The position numbers and the translations under genes were made by a program. Shown here piece by piece: positions 1 to 6,284 of a stretch of 11,754 nt of DNA. Location: assembly GCA_001781685.1 (NCBI GenBank), contig MFLZ01000009.1:3867-15620 (forward strand), given 5' to 3'. The stretch is from Candidatus Kaiserbacteria bacterium RIFCSPLOWO2_01_FULL_54_13. Lineage in GTDB: Bacteria > Patescibacteriota > Minisyncoccia > Phycocordibacterales > UBA2100. How positions within the stretch are numbered: position 1 is the stretch's first letter; each line of letters starts with the position of its first letter. A model generated the notes under the pieces. It searched no databases. It was not told the origin of the DNA and saw nothing but the letters and a program-made list of their open reading frames with translations.

Positions 1-2
1 AC

Positions 3-410
3 CAGCGGAACTTTCAAAGAAACGATCGACCTCCGAGAACAGAATACCGCGCGCCACCGATTCCCGGACATTCAAGTGTTCGCGAGCAGCCGTTTGCGCC
101 CGCGGGTGAACAGCGGGAAGCACTGCGCGCTGCAATTCAAGCAGCGGGTCCTATAGAAGCGCAGTCGTCGGGCTCTCCTCCTTCGCGTTCTCCGGCCGAT
201 GTTTTACGCGAACGCCAAGTCTCTAAAGAGCGCGCGCAAAGTGCTGTACAACCCCGTCGAGAGTCGGAACAGCAAAGTGCTACACAGCGTCATCAAGAAC
301 CCGTGCGAGAAACTGTCCGTCCGGATTTTCAAGCACGCGAGGAGAGCGACAATAGAAACGGGGAGGTCTCGCACGAAGAGCTCGAGCGTATCTTGAAGGG
401 AGAGGCATAG
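3..410 (+). CDS. C-terminal tail of an unrecognised protein (5' partial)
   Basis: A reading frame open from the left edge of the window to TAG at 408-410 gives 135 residues with no internal stop; the true start lies outside. The product is low-complexity and hydrophilic, rich in Gln, Arg, Glu, Pro and Ser, and ends in a short helix-like motif, HEELERILKGEA. It has no membrane segment or recognisable domain. The composition suits a disordered C-terminal tail, such as those on large ATPases or scaffold proteins, but I cannot assign a family. The other two forward frames hit stops within the first 156 bases, which supports this one. The promoter of the next gene begins 4 nt after the stop, so the two genes are probably transcribed separately. 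Confidence 0.5.
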   Translation, partial: QRNFQRNDRPPRTEYRAPPIPGHSSVREQPFAPAGEQREALRAAIQAAGPIEAQSSGSPPSRSPADVLRERQVSKERAQSAVQPRRESEQQSATQRHQEPVRETVRPDFQAREESDNRNGEVSHEELERILKGEA

Positions 411-413
411 GGA

Positions 414-442
414 TTGGCAGAGCAAAGCTCTCGGGACATAAT
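414..442 (+). promoter_or_regulatory. Promoter of the ComEA-like gene, apparently leaderless
   Basis: TTGGCA (414-419, 5 of 6 to the sigma70 -35 box) is followed after 17 bp by CATAAT (437-442, 5 of 6 to the -10 box). The first ATG, at 450, lies 7 nt past the -10 box, where transcription should begin, so the mRNA would start at or within a base or two of its start codon. TTG at 414, which could be taken as a start codon, is then part of the -35 box. Confidence 0.7.
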
Positions 443-449
443 ACCCTTC

Positions 450-1769
450 ATGAATCCCGTTAGAAATAGCCCGTCTAAGCCCTTTGGGCGCGCAAGCCCC
501 GTTAGAAGCAAGAACGCTATGCGGTCTGTCCGCGATAGCGGGGCTTCTAACGGGGCAAGCGCGGGCGTGACTTCTAACGGGATGAAATTCAGTACCTTGG
601 CATCTCTTATCAGTGTTGTAGTGCTTTTTTCCACTGCGATAGCTTTTGCAGACCATTCCATAAATATCAACACGGCGGATAAAGCTGCCTTGGTCACGCT
701 CACGGGTATTGGGGAGGTAAAGGCGCAAGCCATCATAGACTACCGTACGGAGCACGGGCCGTATGCCTCGATAGAAGATATTCAAAATGTTAGCGGGATC
801 GGCCCGGCTACATATGACAGCATCAAAGACCACATTACCGTGCAGGGAGGAAATTCGACCGCGCCGTCGCCTCCGCCAGCTGGCGGACCATCGCCGGTTC
901 CCTCACCGAGTCCGGGACAAGTGTCGCCGCCTCCGCCTAGCTCGCCACAGGCAGCCGCACCTTCTCTCAGCGGATTCGTGGTGGATGGAGGTAGCGACAG
1001 AATCGTTATCGTCGGAGCCGACGTGGAGTTTAGCGCTCGTGAATACGACAGCAGCAAAAAAGTCGTCGAGAACGTCGGTTTCCTTTGGAATTTTGGCGAT
1101 GGCTCGACTGCGCAGGGTGCTTCTGTTGTGCATCGCTTCGCATATCCCGGACGATACGCCGTTGTAGTCACGGGCATAAAAGACAATTTACTTGCATCAG
1201 ATCGTTTCACCGTGACTGCAGAGCCTGCAGAGCTATCGATTCGTGTGTTGCCTGATGGCGGCGTGGAAATTGAGAATCTCGCGGAGCGCGACGTCGACCT
1301 CTCGCGATGGAGTATCAATTCGGCAGGTCAAAGGTTCGCGCTACCGAACAATTCACTCCTCCTCGCGCGACAAGCGATGCGCATCTCTCCGGACACACTT
1401 CGTTTTTATGCGAGCGATTCAACTGAACTCGATTTTCCCAATGGCACTTTGGCATTCCGCGCGGAGGACGATATTCCTGAAGCACCTACTTTCCCGCCTA
1501 CTCCCTCTTCAGTGCCCCCTGCAGTAGAGGGCACAAGAAAGACGGAGGGAGTGCAAAAAATTTCCGATGATGCAGAGATTGATCAGGCGGGCGAAGCGAG
1601 AGGTCAGGAGTTGGTGGCTACGTCGTCCGGGGTCGCTCTCGCTGCGGCCGCTGCGTCAGGGAGCTGGATGTGGTGGCTCGGCGCGTTTGGTCTTGCCGCG
1701 ATCGCTGCGGGGGCAGTTGCGCTTGCTCGTCGCTTCGGCAGAGGGGAGTGGAACATCGTTGAGGAGTGA
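450..1769 (+). CDS. Surface-anchored helix-hairpin-helix protein (ComEA-like) with PKD and lamin-tail domains
   Basis: Probable extracellular DNA-binding protein, 439 aa from ATG 450. Residues 1-44 come from an inserted palindromic element and are hydrophilic and Arg-rich. M45 (ATG 582) begins a clear signal peptide ending IAFA|DHS near residue 67. Residues 71-131 form a ComEA-type double helix-hairpin-helix ('ININTADKAAL', 'LTGIGEVKA', 'VSGIGPAT'), known to bind DNA in competence receptors. A Pro/Ser-rich linker follows (132-172), then a PKD domain with WNFGDGS at 213-219, then a lamin-tail-like beta domain (about 272-344, 'VDLSRWSI'). A membrane helix at about 403-425 and a short basic tail anchor it. 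I chose ATG 450 because the promoter places the mRNA 5' end there; ATG 582 is the ancestral start and could still be used. The domain assignment is firm; a role in DNA uptake is inferred. Confidence 0.85.
   Translation: MNPVRNSPSKPFGRASPVRSKNAMRSVRDSGASNGASAGVTSNGMKFSTLASLISVVVLFSTAIAFADHSININTADKAALVTLTGIGEVKAQAIIDYRTEHGPYASIEDIQNVSGIGPATYDSIKDHITVQGGNSTAPSPPPAGGPSPVPSPSPGQVSPPPPSSPQAAAPSLSGFVVDGGSDRIVIVGADVEFSAREYDSSKKVVENVGFLWNFGDGSTAQGASVVHRFAYPGRYAVVVTGIKDNLLASDRFTVTAEPAELSIRVLPDGGVEIENLAERDVDLSRWSINSAGQRFALPNNSLLLARQAMRISPDTLRFYASDSTELDFPNGTLAFRAEDDIPEAPTFPPTPSSVPPAVEGTRKTEGVQKISDDAEIDQAGEARGQELVATSSGVALAAAAASGSWMWWLGAFGLAAIAAGAVALARRFGRGEWNIVEE
455..581 (+). repeat. Outer palindromic element inserted at the start codon, with 5-bp target duplication
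   Basis: The ends are inverted repeats: TCCCGTTAGAA (455-465) pairs with TTCTAACGGGA (572-582). Inside, GCCCG (469-473) can pair with CGGGC (562-566), and GCCC/GGGC form a small hairpin at 479-489. The direct repeat ATGAA flanks it at 450-454 and 582-586. Deleting one repeat plus the element (132 bp, 44 codons) restores ATGAAATTC, giving MKFS..., directly after the promoter. The element has no stop codon in the gene's frame and encodes PVRNS at one end and TSNG at the other. It contains a second, nested element. Confidence 0.8.
497..554 (+). repeat. Nested palindromic element inside the first, with GCAAG(C) target duplication
   Basis: A near-perfect hairpin spans 496-556. Arms GCCCCGTTAGAAGC (496-509) and GCTTCTAACGGGGC (543-556) match over 14 bp. 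An inner stem at 515-524/530-540 has one bulged G and the loop TCTGT. The same end motif as the outer element (CCCGTTAGAA...TTCTAACGGG) is bounded by GCAAGC at 492-497 and 555-560. The 63-bp step (21 codons) keeps the frame and encodes PVRS...SNG. Without it, the outer element shows GCGC-GCAA-GCGC, a small hairpin whose loop was the insertion point. Confidence 0.8.
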
Positions 1770-1776
1770 CGCTCGC

Positions 1777-1876
1777 GGACATGAGCGGTTTTGGAGTCGC
1801 ATATTTTTCTGCTGAAAAATTGCTCCCGCTCGGCGCCTCCGCGCCTCCGCGGAGACTCCAAAACTGCACATGCCCG
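1777..1876. repeat. Large imperfect palindrome flanked by 7-bp direct repeats
   Basis: The arms 1775-1798 and 1854-1877 pair at 22 of 24 positions (21 Watson-Crick, one G-U), including a perfect 11-bp core, GTTTTGGAGTC/GACTCCAAAAC. The interior holds a 7-bp hairpin (ATTTTTC/GAAAAAT, 1803-1820), a tandem pair of GCGCCTCC (1833-1848) and the palindrome CTCCGCGGAG (1845-1854). CGCTCGC flanks it at 1770-1776 and 1875-1881, 105 bp apart. It starts directly after the stop codon of the ComEA-like gene and could also work as that gene's transcript terminator, though no U-tract follows the outer stem. Confidence 0.6.
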
Positions 1877-1901
1877 CTCGCTGGAGATTGGAAGACGTGG
1901 C

Positions 1902-1928
1902 TCGACGCGCTTAGCAATGTGTGATAAT
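1902..1928 (+). promoter_or_regulatory. Probable promoter of the glycan cluster (extended -10)
   Basis: TGTGATAAT at 1920-1928 is an extended -10 box (TGn plus GATAAT, 5 of 6). The -35 region is weak: TCGACG at 1902-1907, 4 of 6 but with a short 15-bp spacer. As at the other two promoters in this window, a start codon (GTG 1937) lies 8 nt beyond the -10 box. It is the only plausible promoter seen between 1770 and 2043. Confidence 0.45.
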
Positions 1929-1936
1929 GAGATGTT

Positions 1937-2047
1937 GTGGAAAACAAAAAGACGGTACTAGTTACAGGTGGAGCGGGGCTCACCCCGGTACCACGACGCC
2001 ATGCGTCGGCTACGGGGCAGGTCGGCCTTGCGATTCCTTACTTATGA
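1937..2047 (+). pseudogene. Remnant of a sugar epimerase start, carrying a 13-codon palindromic insert
   Basis: GTG 1937 opens a 36-codon frame that begins MENKKTVLVTGGAG, matching the start of the intact epimerase just downstream (KTVVVTGGAG) at 9 of 10 residues, but with several different third-codon bases. Residues 15-27 come from a 39-bp palindromic insert. Without it the peptide reads TGGAGQVGLAIPYL, a proper glycine-rich NAD-binding motif (TGxxGxxG). The frame ends at TGA 2045-2047, overlapping ATG 2044 of the next gene as ATGA. I read it as the decayed start of a second or duplicated epimerase gene. It could survive as a translated leader peptide coupling ribosomes to the gene behind it. 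Confidence 0.5.
1980..2012 (+). repeat. Short palindromic element in the epimerase remnant, with CGGGGC direct repeats
   Basis: A stem-loop spans 1983-2017: CCCCG pairs with CGGGG at the base, and CGACGC (1994-1999) pairs with GCGTCG (2003-2008) around a CAT loop. CGGGGC occurs at 1974-1979 and 2013-2018, 39 bp (13 codons) apart. GGGG at 1975-1978 can also pair with CCCC at 1983-1986, so two mutually exclusive hairpins are possible in the RNA upstream of the epimerase start. The flanking repeats are part of the base-pairing arms, so the insertion reading is less certain than for the 455-581 element. Confidence 0.5.
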
Positions 2048-2904
2048 AAACCGTTGTGGTTACAGGTGGTGCCGGATTGATTGGTCCATCTCTTATCGAG
2101 CTCTTGCTTCCGAAGTATCGTGTCGTTTCCTTGGACAACTACTTCATCGGGAGCGAGAAAAATCACGTGGGTGGCGCGGAATACGTGAAGGGACATACGA
2201 AGGATATCGAGTCGCTTCTCGGGAAAGAGTCTCCGATCGTTATATATCAACTCGGCGAATATTCGCGCGTCGAGCAGAGTTTTACCGACCTCGAGCTCGT
2301 GTGGGAATCCAATGTGCACGGAGCCTTTCGAGTATTCGAATACTGGCGCAAACGCGCCTGTAAGCTCGTATACGCTGGCTCCAGCACAAAATTCGCCGAC
2401 GGAGGATTGGGGCGTGATCAATCGCCCTACGCATGGATGAAGGCGAGTAACACCGAGCTCGTGCGCAATTACGGCGCATGGTTCGATCTCCCCTACGCCA
2501 TCACATATTTTTACAACGCTTACGGCCCTCGTGAGCTCTCGGAAGGTCCTTACGCTAGTGTAATGGGAATCTTCAAGAGAAAGTATTTAGCGGGCGAGCC
2601 GATAACGGTTGTTGCGCCCGGAACGCAGAAGCGCAACTTCACACATGTAGAGGACATCGCGCGCGGGCTTTTCATGGTCGGCGAGAAGGGGCAGGGAGAT
2701 GAATATGGTATCGGCTCTCCAGAATCGTACACGGTCTTGGAGGTTGCAAAGATGTTCACTGACAACATCGTCATGCTTCCTGAGAGGAAGGGGAACAGGA
2801 TGGAATCAATAGTGGATACGACTCGTATCGAAAAAGAGTTCGGCTGGAAGCCGCAGCACACAGTGCGCGAATACGTCGAATCGCTTAAGCGGCAGAAAAA
2901 ATGA
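2044..2904 (+). CDS. NAD-dependent nucleotide-sugar epimerase/dehydratase (extended SDR)
   Basis: Extended short-chain dehydrogenase of 286 aa that would interconvert nucleotide sugars, most likely by epimerisation at C4, in the cytoplasm. The NAD-binding motif TGGAGLIG is at residues 7-14 and the acidic adenosine-ribose contact at D31 (SLDNY). The catalytic triad is seen as S113/S114 in AGSST and Y129-xxx-K133 in YAWMK. Family motifs YNAYGPRE (157-164) and RNFTHVEDIARG (197-208) follow. The length is a little short for UDP-glucose 4-epimerases (about 310-340). ATG 2044 is chosen because the glycine-rich strand begins right after it; upstream in-frame codons from GTG 1921 cross the palindrome and encode nothing family-like. 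It overlaps the next gene by ATGA. Substrate is not predictable; the fold and reaction class are secure. Confidence 0.88.
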   Translation: MKTVVVTGGAGLIGPSLIELLLPKYRVVSLDNYFIGSEKNHVGGAEYVKGHTKDIESLLGKESPIVIYQLGEYSRVEQSFTDLELVWESNVHGAFRVFEYWRKRACKLVYAGSSTKFADGGLGRDQSPYAWMKASNTELVRNYGAWFDLPYAITYFYNAYGPRELSEGPYASVMGIFKRKYLAGEPITVVAPGTQKRNFTHVEDIARGLFMVGEKGQGDEYGIGSPESYTVLEVAKMFTDNIVMLPERKGNRMESIVDTTRIEKEFGWKPQHTVREYVESLKRQKK

Positions 2905-4136
2905 AGCGCGTACTCATTTTTTCTCTTGCATACGTGCCGTACATCGGCGGGGCGGAGCTTGCGATCAAGGAAATCACCGATCGCATTGATCCATGGGAGT
3001 ACGAATTCGACATGGTTACGCTCCGATTTGATCGGAATCTGCCGGAGGTGGAGCACATAGGAAACATCACAGTTCATCGGATCGGGTTTACGTCTCAATA
3101 CGTGAAAGTCTCGGACAGAGCGCTTCCGCTGTCTTGCAGGCTTGCAAAGATACTTTTTCCCTTCACCTCGTTTTTTAAGGCACTCTCGCTCCATCGTACA
3201 AATCGATACGACATGATCTGGGCGATGATGGCGAATCAAGCCGGATTCGGGGCGCTCTTTTTTTCTGCTTCGCTAAAGCTTCGCAGAACAAGCAAGCACG
3301 CGCCATTTTTTTTGGAACTACAGGATGGGACTCCATACGAGCGTCTCAGGGCACGTCCGCTCTTGCGCCTCGTATGGCCGCTCTATCGGCGGATCTATAC
3401 AAAGGCCGACGCGGTAAAGGCAATCTCAAAATTTATAGAGAAGGTTGCGAGAAGCGTTGGATACGAAGGATCTCTTCATGTGATTCCCAACGGCGTTGAT
3501 ATCGCGAGATTCTCGATTACTCCGCCGGAGGATGAGGCTGTAGAGTTGAAGCAAAAGCTGGGAAAGAGCATGGGTGATGTGTTTCTGTTCACGGCATCGC
3601 GCCTTGTCCTTTCGCGCGGCGTTGAGGATGTGATTCGGGCGCTTGCCTCTCTCCCGTCGCACGTAAAATTTCTCATCGCGGGCGACGGGGAAGATCGGGA
3701 GAAACTCGGAATGATTGCGAAAAAATCCGGAGTTGCTGGAAGAGTCGTTTTTCTCGGTCACATCAATCATGCGGGACTCCCGCTCTATTTCAAGGTATCT
3801 GACATCTTTGTGCGTCCCTCGATCATCGAGGGTATGGGAAGCGCGTTTGTGGAAGCATTTGCTGCCGGGATTCCCGTTGTCGCAACTCCCGTCGGCGGAA
3901 TTCCGGATTTTCTCTTTGATCCCGATCGAAATCCAGACTACGAGCCAACGGGCCTTTTTTGCAACGTGCGTGATCCCGAATCGATTGCACGTGCCGTGAA
4001 GCGTTACATGAATGATCCAGTGCTCACGGCGCGCATTGTGAAAAACGCGAGAGCGCTTGCGGAGGAGAAATATGATTGGAATCTCATCACACGAGATATG
4101 AAGGCACGAATATTCGATCCACTCACGACCGTATGA
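2901..4136 (+). CDS. Glycosyltransferase family 4 (GT-B fold)
   Basis: Retaining glycosyltransferase of 411 aa, predicted to move a sugar from a nucleotide donor to a growing glycan at the inner membrane face. The N-terminal acceptor domain carries the glycine-rich loop YIGGAE (14-19). The donor domain starts near VIPNGVD (194-200), with TASRLVLSRGVEDVIRAL (231-248), a GDGEDREKL loop (261-269) and the E-x7-E donor-binding motif E310...E318 within EGMGSAFVEAFAAGIPVV. No membrane helix is evident, though Phe-rich patches at 85-93 and 117-123 could contact the bilayer. Its ATG overlaps the epimerase stop, and the next ATG overlaps its own stop, so the three are probably translationally coupled. 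Donor and acceptor sugars cannot be read from sequence. Confidence 0.9.
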   Translation: MKRVLIFSLAYVPYIGGAELAIKEITDRIDPWEYEFDMVTLRFDRNLPEVEHIGNITVHRIGFTSQYVKVSDRALPLSCRLAKILFPFTSFFKALSLHRTNRYDMIWAMMANQAGFGALFFSASLKLRRTSKHAPFFLELQDGTPYERLRARPLLRLVWPLYRRIYTKADAVKAISKFIEKVARSVGYEGSLHVIPNGVDIARFSITPPEDEAVELKQKLGKSMGDVFLFTASRLVLSRGVEDVIRALASLPSHVKFLIAGDGEDREKLGMIAKKSGVAGRVVFLGHINHAGLPLYFKVSDIFVRPSIIEGMGSAFVEAFAAGIPVVATPVGGIPDFLFDPDRNPDYEPTGLFCNVRDPESIARAVKRYMNDPVLTARIVKNARALAEEKYDWNLITRDMKARIFDPLTTV

Positions 4137-5212
4137 GAGTCCTTATCGCGACCGGTCTTTATCCGCCTGAAATAGGCGGCCCTGCGACATACGCGAAATT
4201 GTTCGAGGAGCAGCTACCTCGCTATGGAATAGATGTGTCTGTCCTGCCATTTGGCACGGTACGAAGTCTTCCGCCAGTTATCCGGCATATTGTGTACGCA
4301 TGGAAAGTTGTACAGAAGGCGCGCGGCGCGGATCTCATTCTCGTACAGGATACTGTTTCAACGGGACTGCCTGTTGCAATAGTGTCGCTTCTCACAGGAA
4401 AGAAATTCATTCTTCGTGTGCCGGGTGACTACGCGTGGGAGCAGGGAACACAACGTTTTGGCGTGCGAGAGTCGCTCGACGATTTTCAGAATCTCTCATA
4501 CGGCCCGGGTGTGGGAATTCTCCGCTTAGTACAGCGGCTTGTCGTCAGTCGCGCCCATCGCGTCATTGCGCCGAGCCAGTACCTTGCCCGAATTGTCTCC
4601 GGTTGGTCAACAAAGCTAAGGAAGGTAGAGGTTGTGTACAACGGGATCGAGATTGCCGAGACGCTTCCAACAACGCGACGAGTAAACATGATCGTATCGT
4701 CCGGCCGCCTTGTTCCGTGGAAAGGATTTGAAGATCTCATTGACGTTATCTCTGCACACAAAGAATGGCAGCTCGAAATCCTCGGAGATGGTCCACAGGC
4801 GCAAGAACTTGAGAAACGGATTCGCAAGAGCGGCGCTGGTGCGCGCGTCAGGCTTCGTGGGCGTGTCTCTCACAGTGAAGCTCGTGAGATTTTCGCGAGC
4901 GCTGCCGTCTTCGTACTCAATTCGCGCTACGAAGGCCTCTCTCACACGCTTATTGAGGCCATGTCGACCGGTGCTGCTGTCATTGCGACGCGAGCCGGAG
5001 GAAACCCCGAAGTTGTCCGGGATGGTGTGAACGGGATACTCATTGATGTTGGAGACAAAGCGGCTCTTGAGAAGGCTCTTGAAATGGTACTTAGCGATGT
5101 GAGTCTGCGTCAGCGACTCGGCGAAGCAGCAAAAAAGCGCGCGATGGATTTTTCGATTGACAAGACAGTCGAGGCGACCGCCTCGCTTTTGAAATCATGC
5201 GCGTCCTCTTGA
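4133..5212 (+). CDS. Glycosyltransferase family 4
   Basis: GT-B glycosyltransferase of 359 aa. The N-terminal domain opens MRVLIATGLYPPEIGGPATY, with the acceptor-side glycine-rich loop IGGPATY at 14-20. The donor half begins after VVYNGIEI (167-174) and holds SSGRLVPWKGFEDLI (189-203), a GDGPQAQEL loop (218-226) and the E-x7-E motif E267...E275 in YEGLSHTLIEAMSTGAAVIA. I chose ATG 4133 over an upstream in-frame ATG at 4076: it sits in an ATGA overlap with the previous stop, and the conserved beta-strand starts immediately after it. Its 3' end overlaps the next gene by 16 bp. Role in the surface-glycan cluster is inferred from neighbours; sugar specificity is unknown. Confidence 0.9.
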   Translation: MRVLIATGLYPPEIGGPATYAKLFEEQLPRYGIDVSVLPFGTVRSLPPVIRHIVYAWKVVQKARGADLILVQDTVSTGLPVAIVSLLTGKKFILRVPGDYAWEQGTQRFGVRESLDDFQNLSYGPGVGILRLVQRLVVSRAHRVIAPSQYLARIVSGWSTKLRKVEVVYNGIEIAETLPTTRRVNMIVSSGRLVPWKGFEDLIDVISAHKEWQLEILGDGPQAQELEKRIRKSGAGARVRLRGRVSHSEAREIFASAAVFVLNSRYEGLSHTLIEAMSTGAAVIATRAGGNPEVVRDGVNGILIDVGDKAALEKALEMVLSDVSLRQRLGEAAKKRAMDFSIDKTVEATASLLKSCASS

Positions 5213-6273
5213 TAAGTACCGATAGAACAATATTTGAAGAAGGGAGCGCAACGCGACGCCGACATCGCGCCTATGCGAAGTGTTTTGAGGAGCTGCATGT
5301 TGTGTCTGTTTCCGAAGGACCAATGTCTGCCGTCCGGGACGGAAATCTGACGATTTACCCAGTGCCTCCGTACGGTGCATTCTTCAGATCGCTCTCGAGA
5401 AGAATACAAGCAACATTCAGCATTGCGGGAATCATCTCTAGATACAACATCGACGTTGTAACTGTTCAAGATCCTTTTGAGGTCGGTCTTGCTGCATTAG
5501 TGGGCATGATGGGGACGAAGGCGAAATTTCATGTGCAGGTGCACACCGATTTTCTTTCTCCGGAATATGCACGGCTATCATTCATTAACCGCGCCCGTGT
5601 ATTCATTTCCGGTTTTGTTTTGCGAAGAGCATCGCGTATTCGAGTAGTTTCCGAGCGCATCAAAGCATCAATTCAAGATAAGTATCGTCTTCCAGTACCG
5701 ATTACCGTCTTGCCGATCTTTACTGATGTTGAGAGAAAAAATGTTTCATCCGATGAAGGGTTGAGGCGGCGGTTCGAAAAACATAAAACGAAGCTGCTTG
5801 TTGTTTCGCGTCTCGAGCCAGAAAAAAATGTGGCGCTCGCGTTACATTCGTTTGCAGAGTCAGCGCCATACGATAGTTGTCTCATTATTGTGGGTAGTGG
5901 TCGAAAGCGTAAGGCACTTGAACGACAGGCAAACTTTCTCGGCATACGCGATCGAGTGTACTTTGAGGGTCATGTTGATCCTACACAATACTATGTGATT
6001 GCCGACGTCATTCTCGTCACTTCGCAATACGAAGGATATGGTTTGGTTATTGTTGAGGCACTCGCGGCCGGGAAGCCCGTGCTTTCGACTGACGTCGGTA
6101 TCGCGCGAGAAGCCGGAGCGATAGTCGCGTCGCCAGAGAAATTTTCGGATGCTCTTGCGCAGTGGTTCAAAAGCGGTCCTCGTGAAGGGCATCTCAAGAT
6201 TCATCCGTACAAGAATTTCGAAGAATATGTTCGCGCGTACTGCGACGACGTCGCAGAAAGTGTCCGAAAATAA
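5197..6273 (+). CDS. Glycosyltransferase family 4
   Basis: GT-B glycosyltransferase of 358 aa. The first strand is MRVLLISTDR; the usual GG(A/P) acceptor loop is replaced by EEGSATRRRHRAY (14-26), which points to a different subgroup from its neighbours. VQDPFEVGLAAL (90-101) and HVQVHTDFLSPEYA (112-125) are N-domain segments. The donor domain has VVSRLEPEKNVALAL (202-216), GSGRKRKALE (233-242) and the E-x7-E motif E279...E287 in YEGYGLVIVEALAAGKPV. The start overlaps the previous gene by 16 bp. It ends the first transcription block: 48 bp with a new promoter separate it from the dehydrogenase-like gene. Confidence 0.9.
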   Translation: MRVLLISTDRTIFEEGSATRRRHRAYAKCFEELHVVSVSEGPMSAVRDGNLTIYPVPPYGAFFRSLSRRIQATFSIAGIISRYNIDVVTVQDPFEVGLAALVGMMGTKAKFHVQVHTDFLSPEYARLSFINRARVFISGFVLRRASRIRVVSERIKASIQDKYRLPVPITVLPIFTDVERKNVSSDEGLRRRFEKHKTKLLVVSRLEPEKNVALALHSFAESAPYDSCLIIVGSGRKRKALERQANFLGIRDRVYFEGHVDPTQYYVIADVILVTSQYEGYGLVIVEALAAGKPVLSTDVGIAREAGAIVASPEKFSDALAQWFKSGPREGHLKIHPYKNFEEYVRAYCDDVAESVRK

Positions 6274-6284
6274 GCCTAAAAGAC

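Noticed and set aside
414..449. TTG 414 as the start of the ComEA-like gene
   Set aside because: It coincides with the -35 box TTGGCA, and a transcript would begin about 35 nt later, so the codon would not be in the mRNA.
496..581. CRISPR array or tandem repeat array
   Set aside because: The repeated motif occurs in both orientations with unequal spacing, as in nested palindromes, and has no regular spacers or cas genes.
204..833. Long reverse-strand open frame of 209 codons, with others at 782-1318 and 9116-9919
   Set aside because: They lie opposite well-supported genes or repeats, have no recognisable domains and odd Arg/Cys-rich composition; open antisense frames are expected in this GC-rich coding sequence.
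1965..2022. CAGGT at 1965-1969 and 2018-2022 as the duplication around the fourth palindrome
   Set aside because: The enclosed segment does not have inverted ends and the 53-bp step breaks the frame; the CGGGGC pair fits the hairpin and restores an SDR motif.
1921..2043. GTG 1921 as the start of the epimerase
   Set aside because: The added 41 residues read across the palindrome in a frame without family similarity, and GTG 1921 overlaps the -10 box.
4076..4132. Earlier in-frame ATG for the second glycosyltransferase
   Set aside because: It would overlap the previous gene by 61 bp and add 19 residues not seen in GT4 proteins; ATG 4133 gives the usual ATGA overlap.
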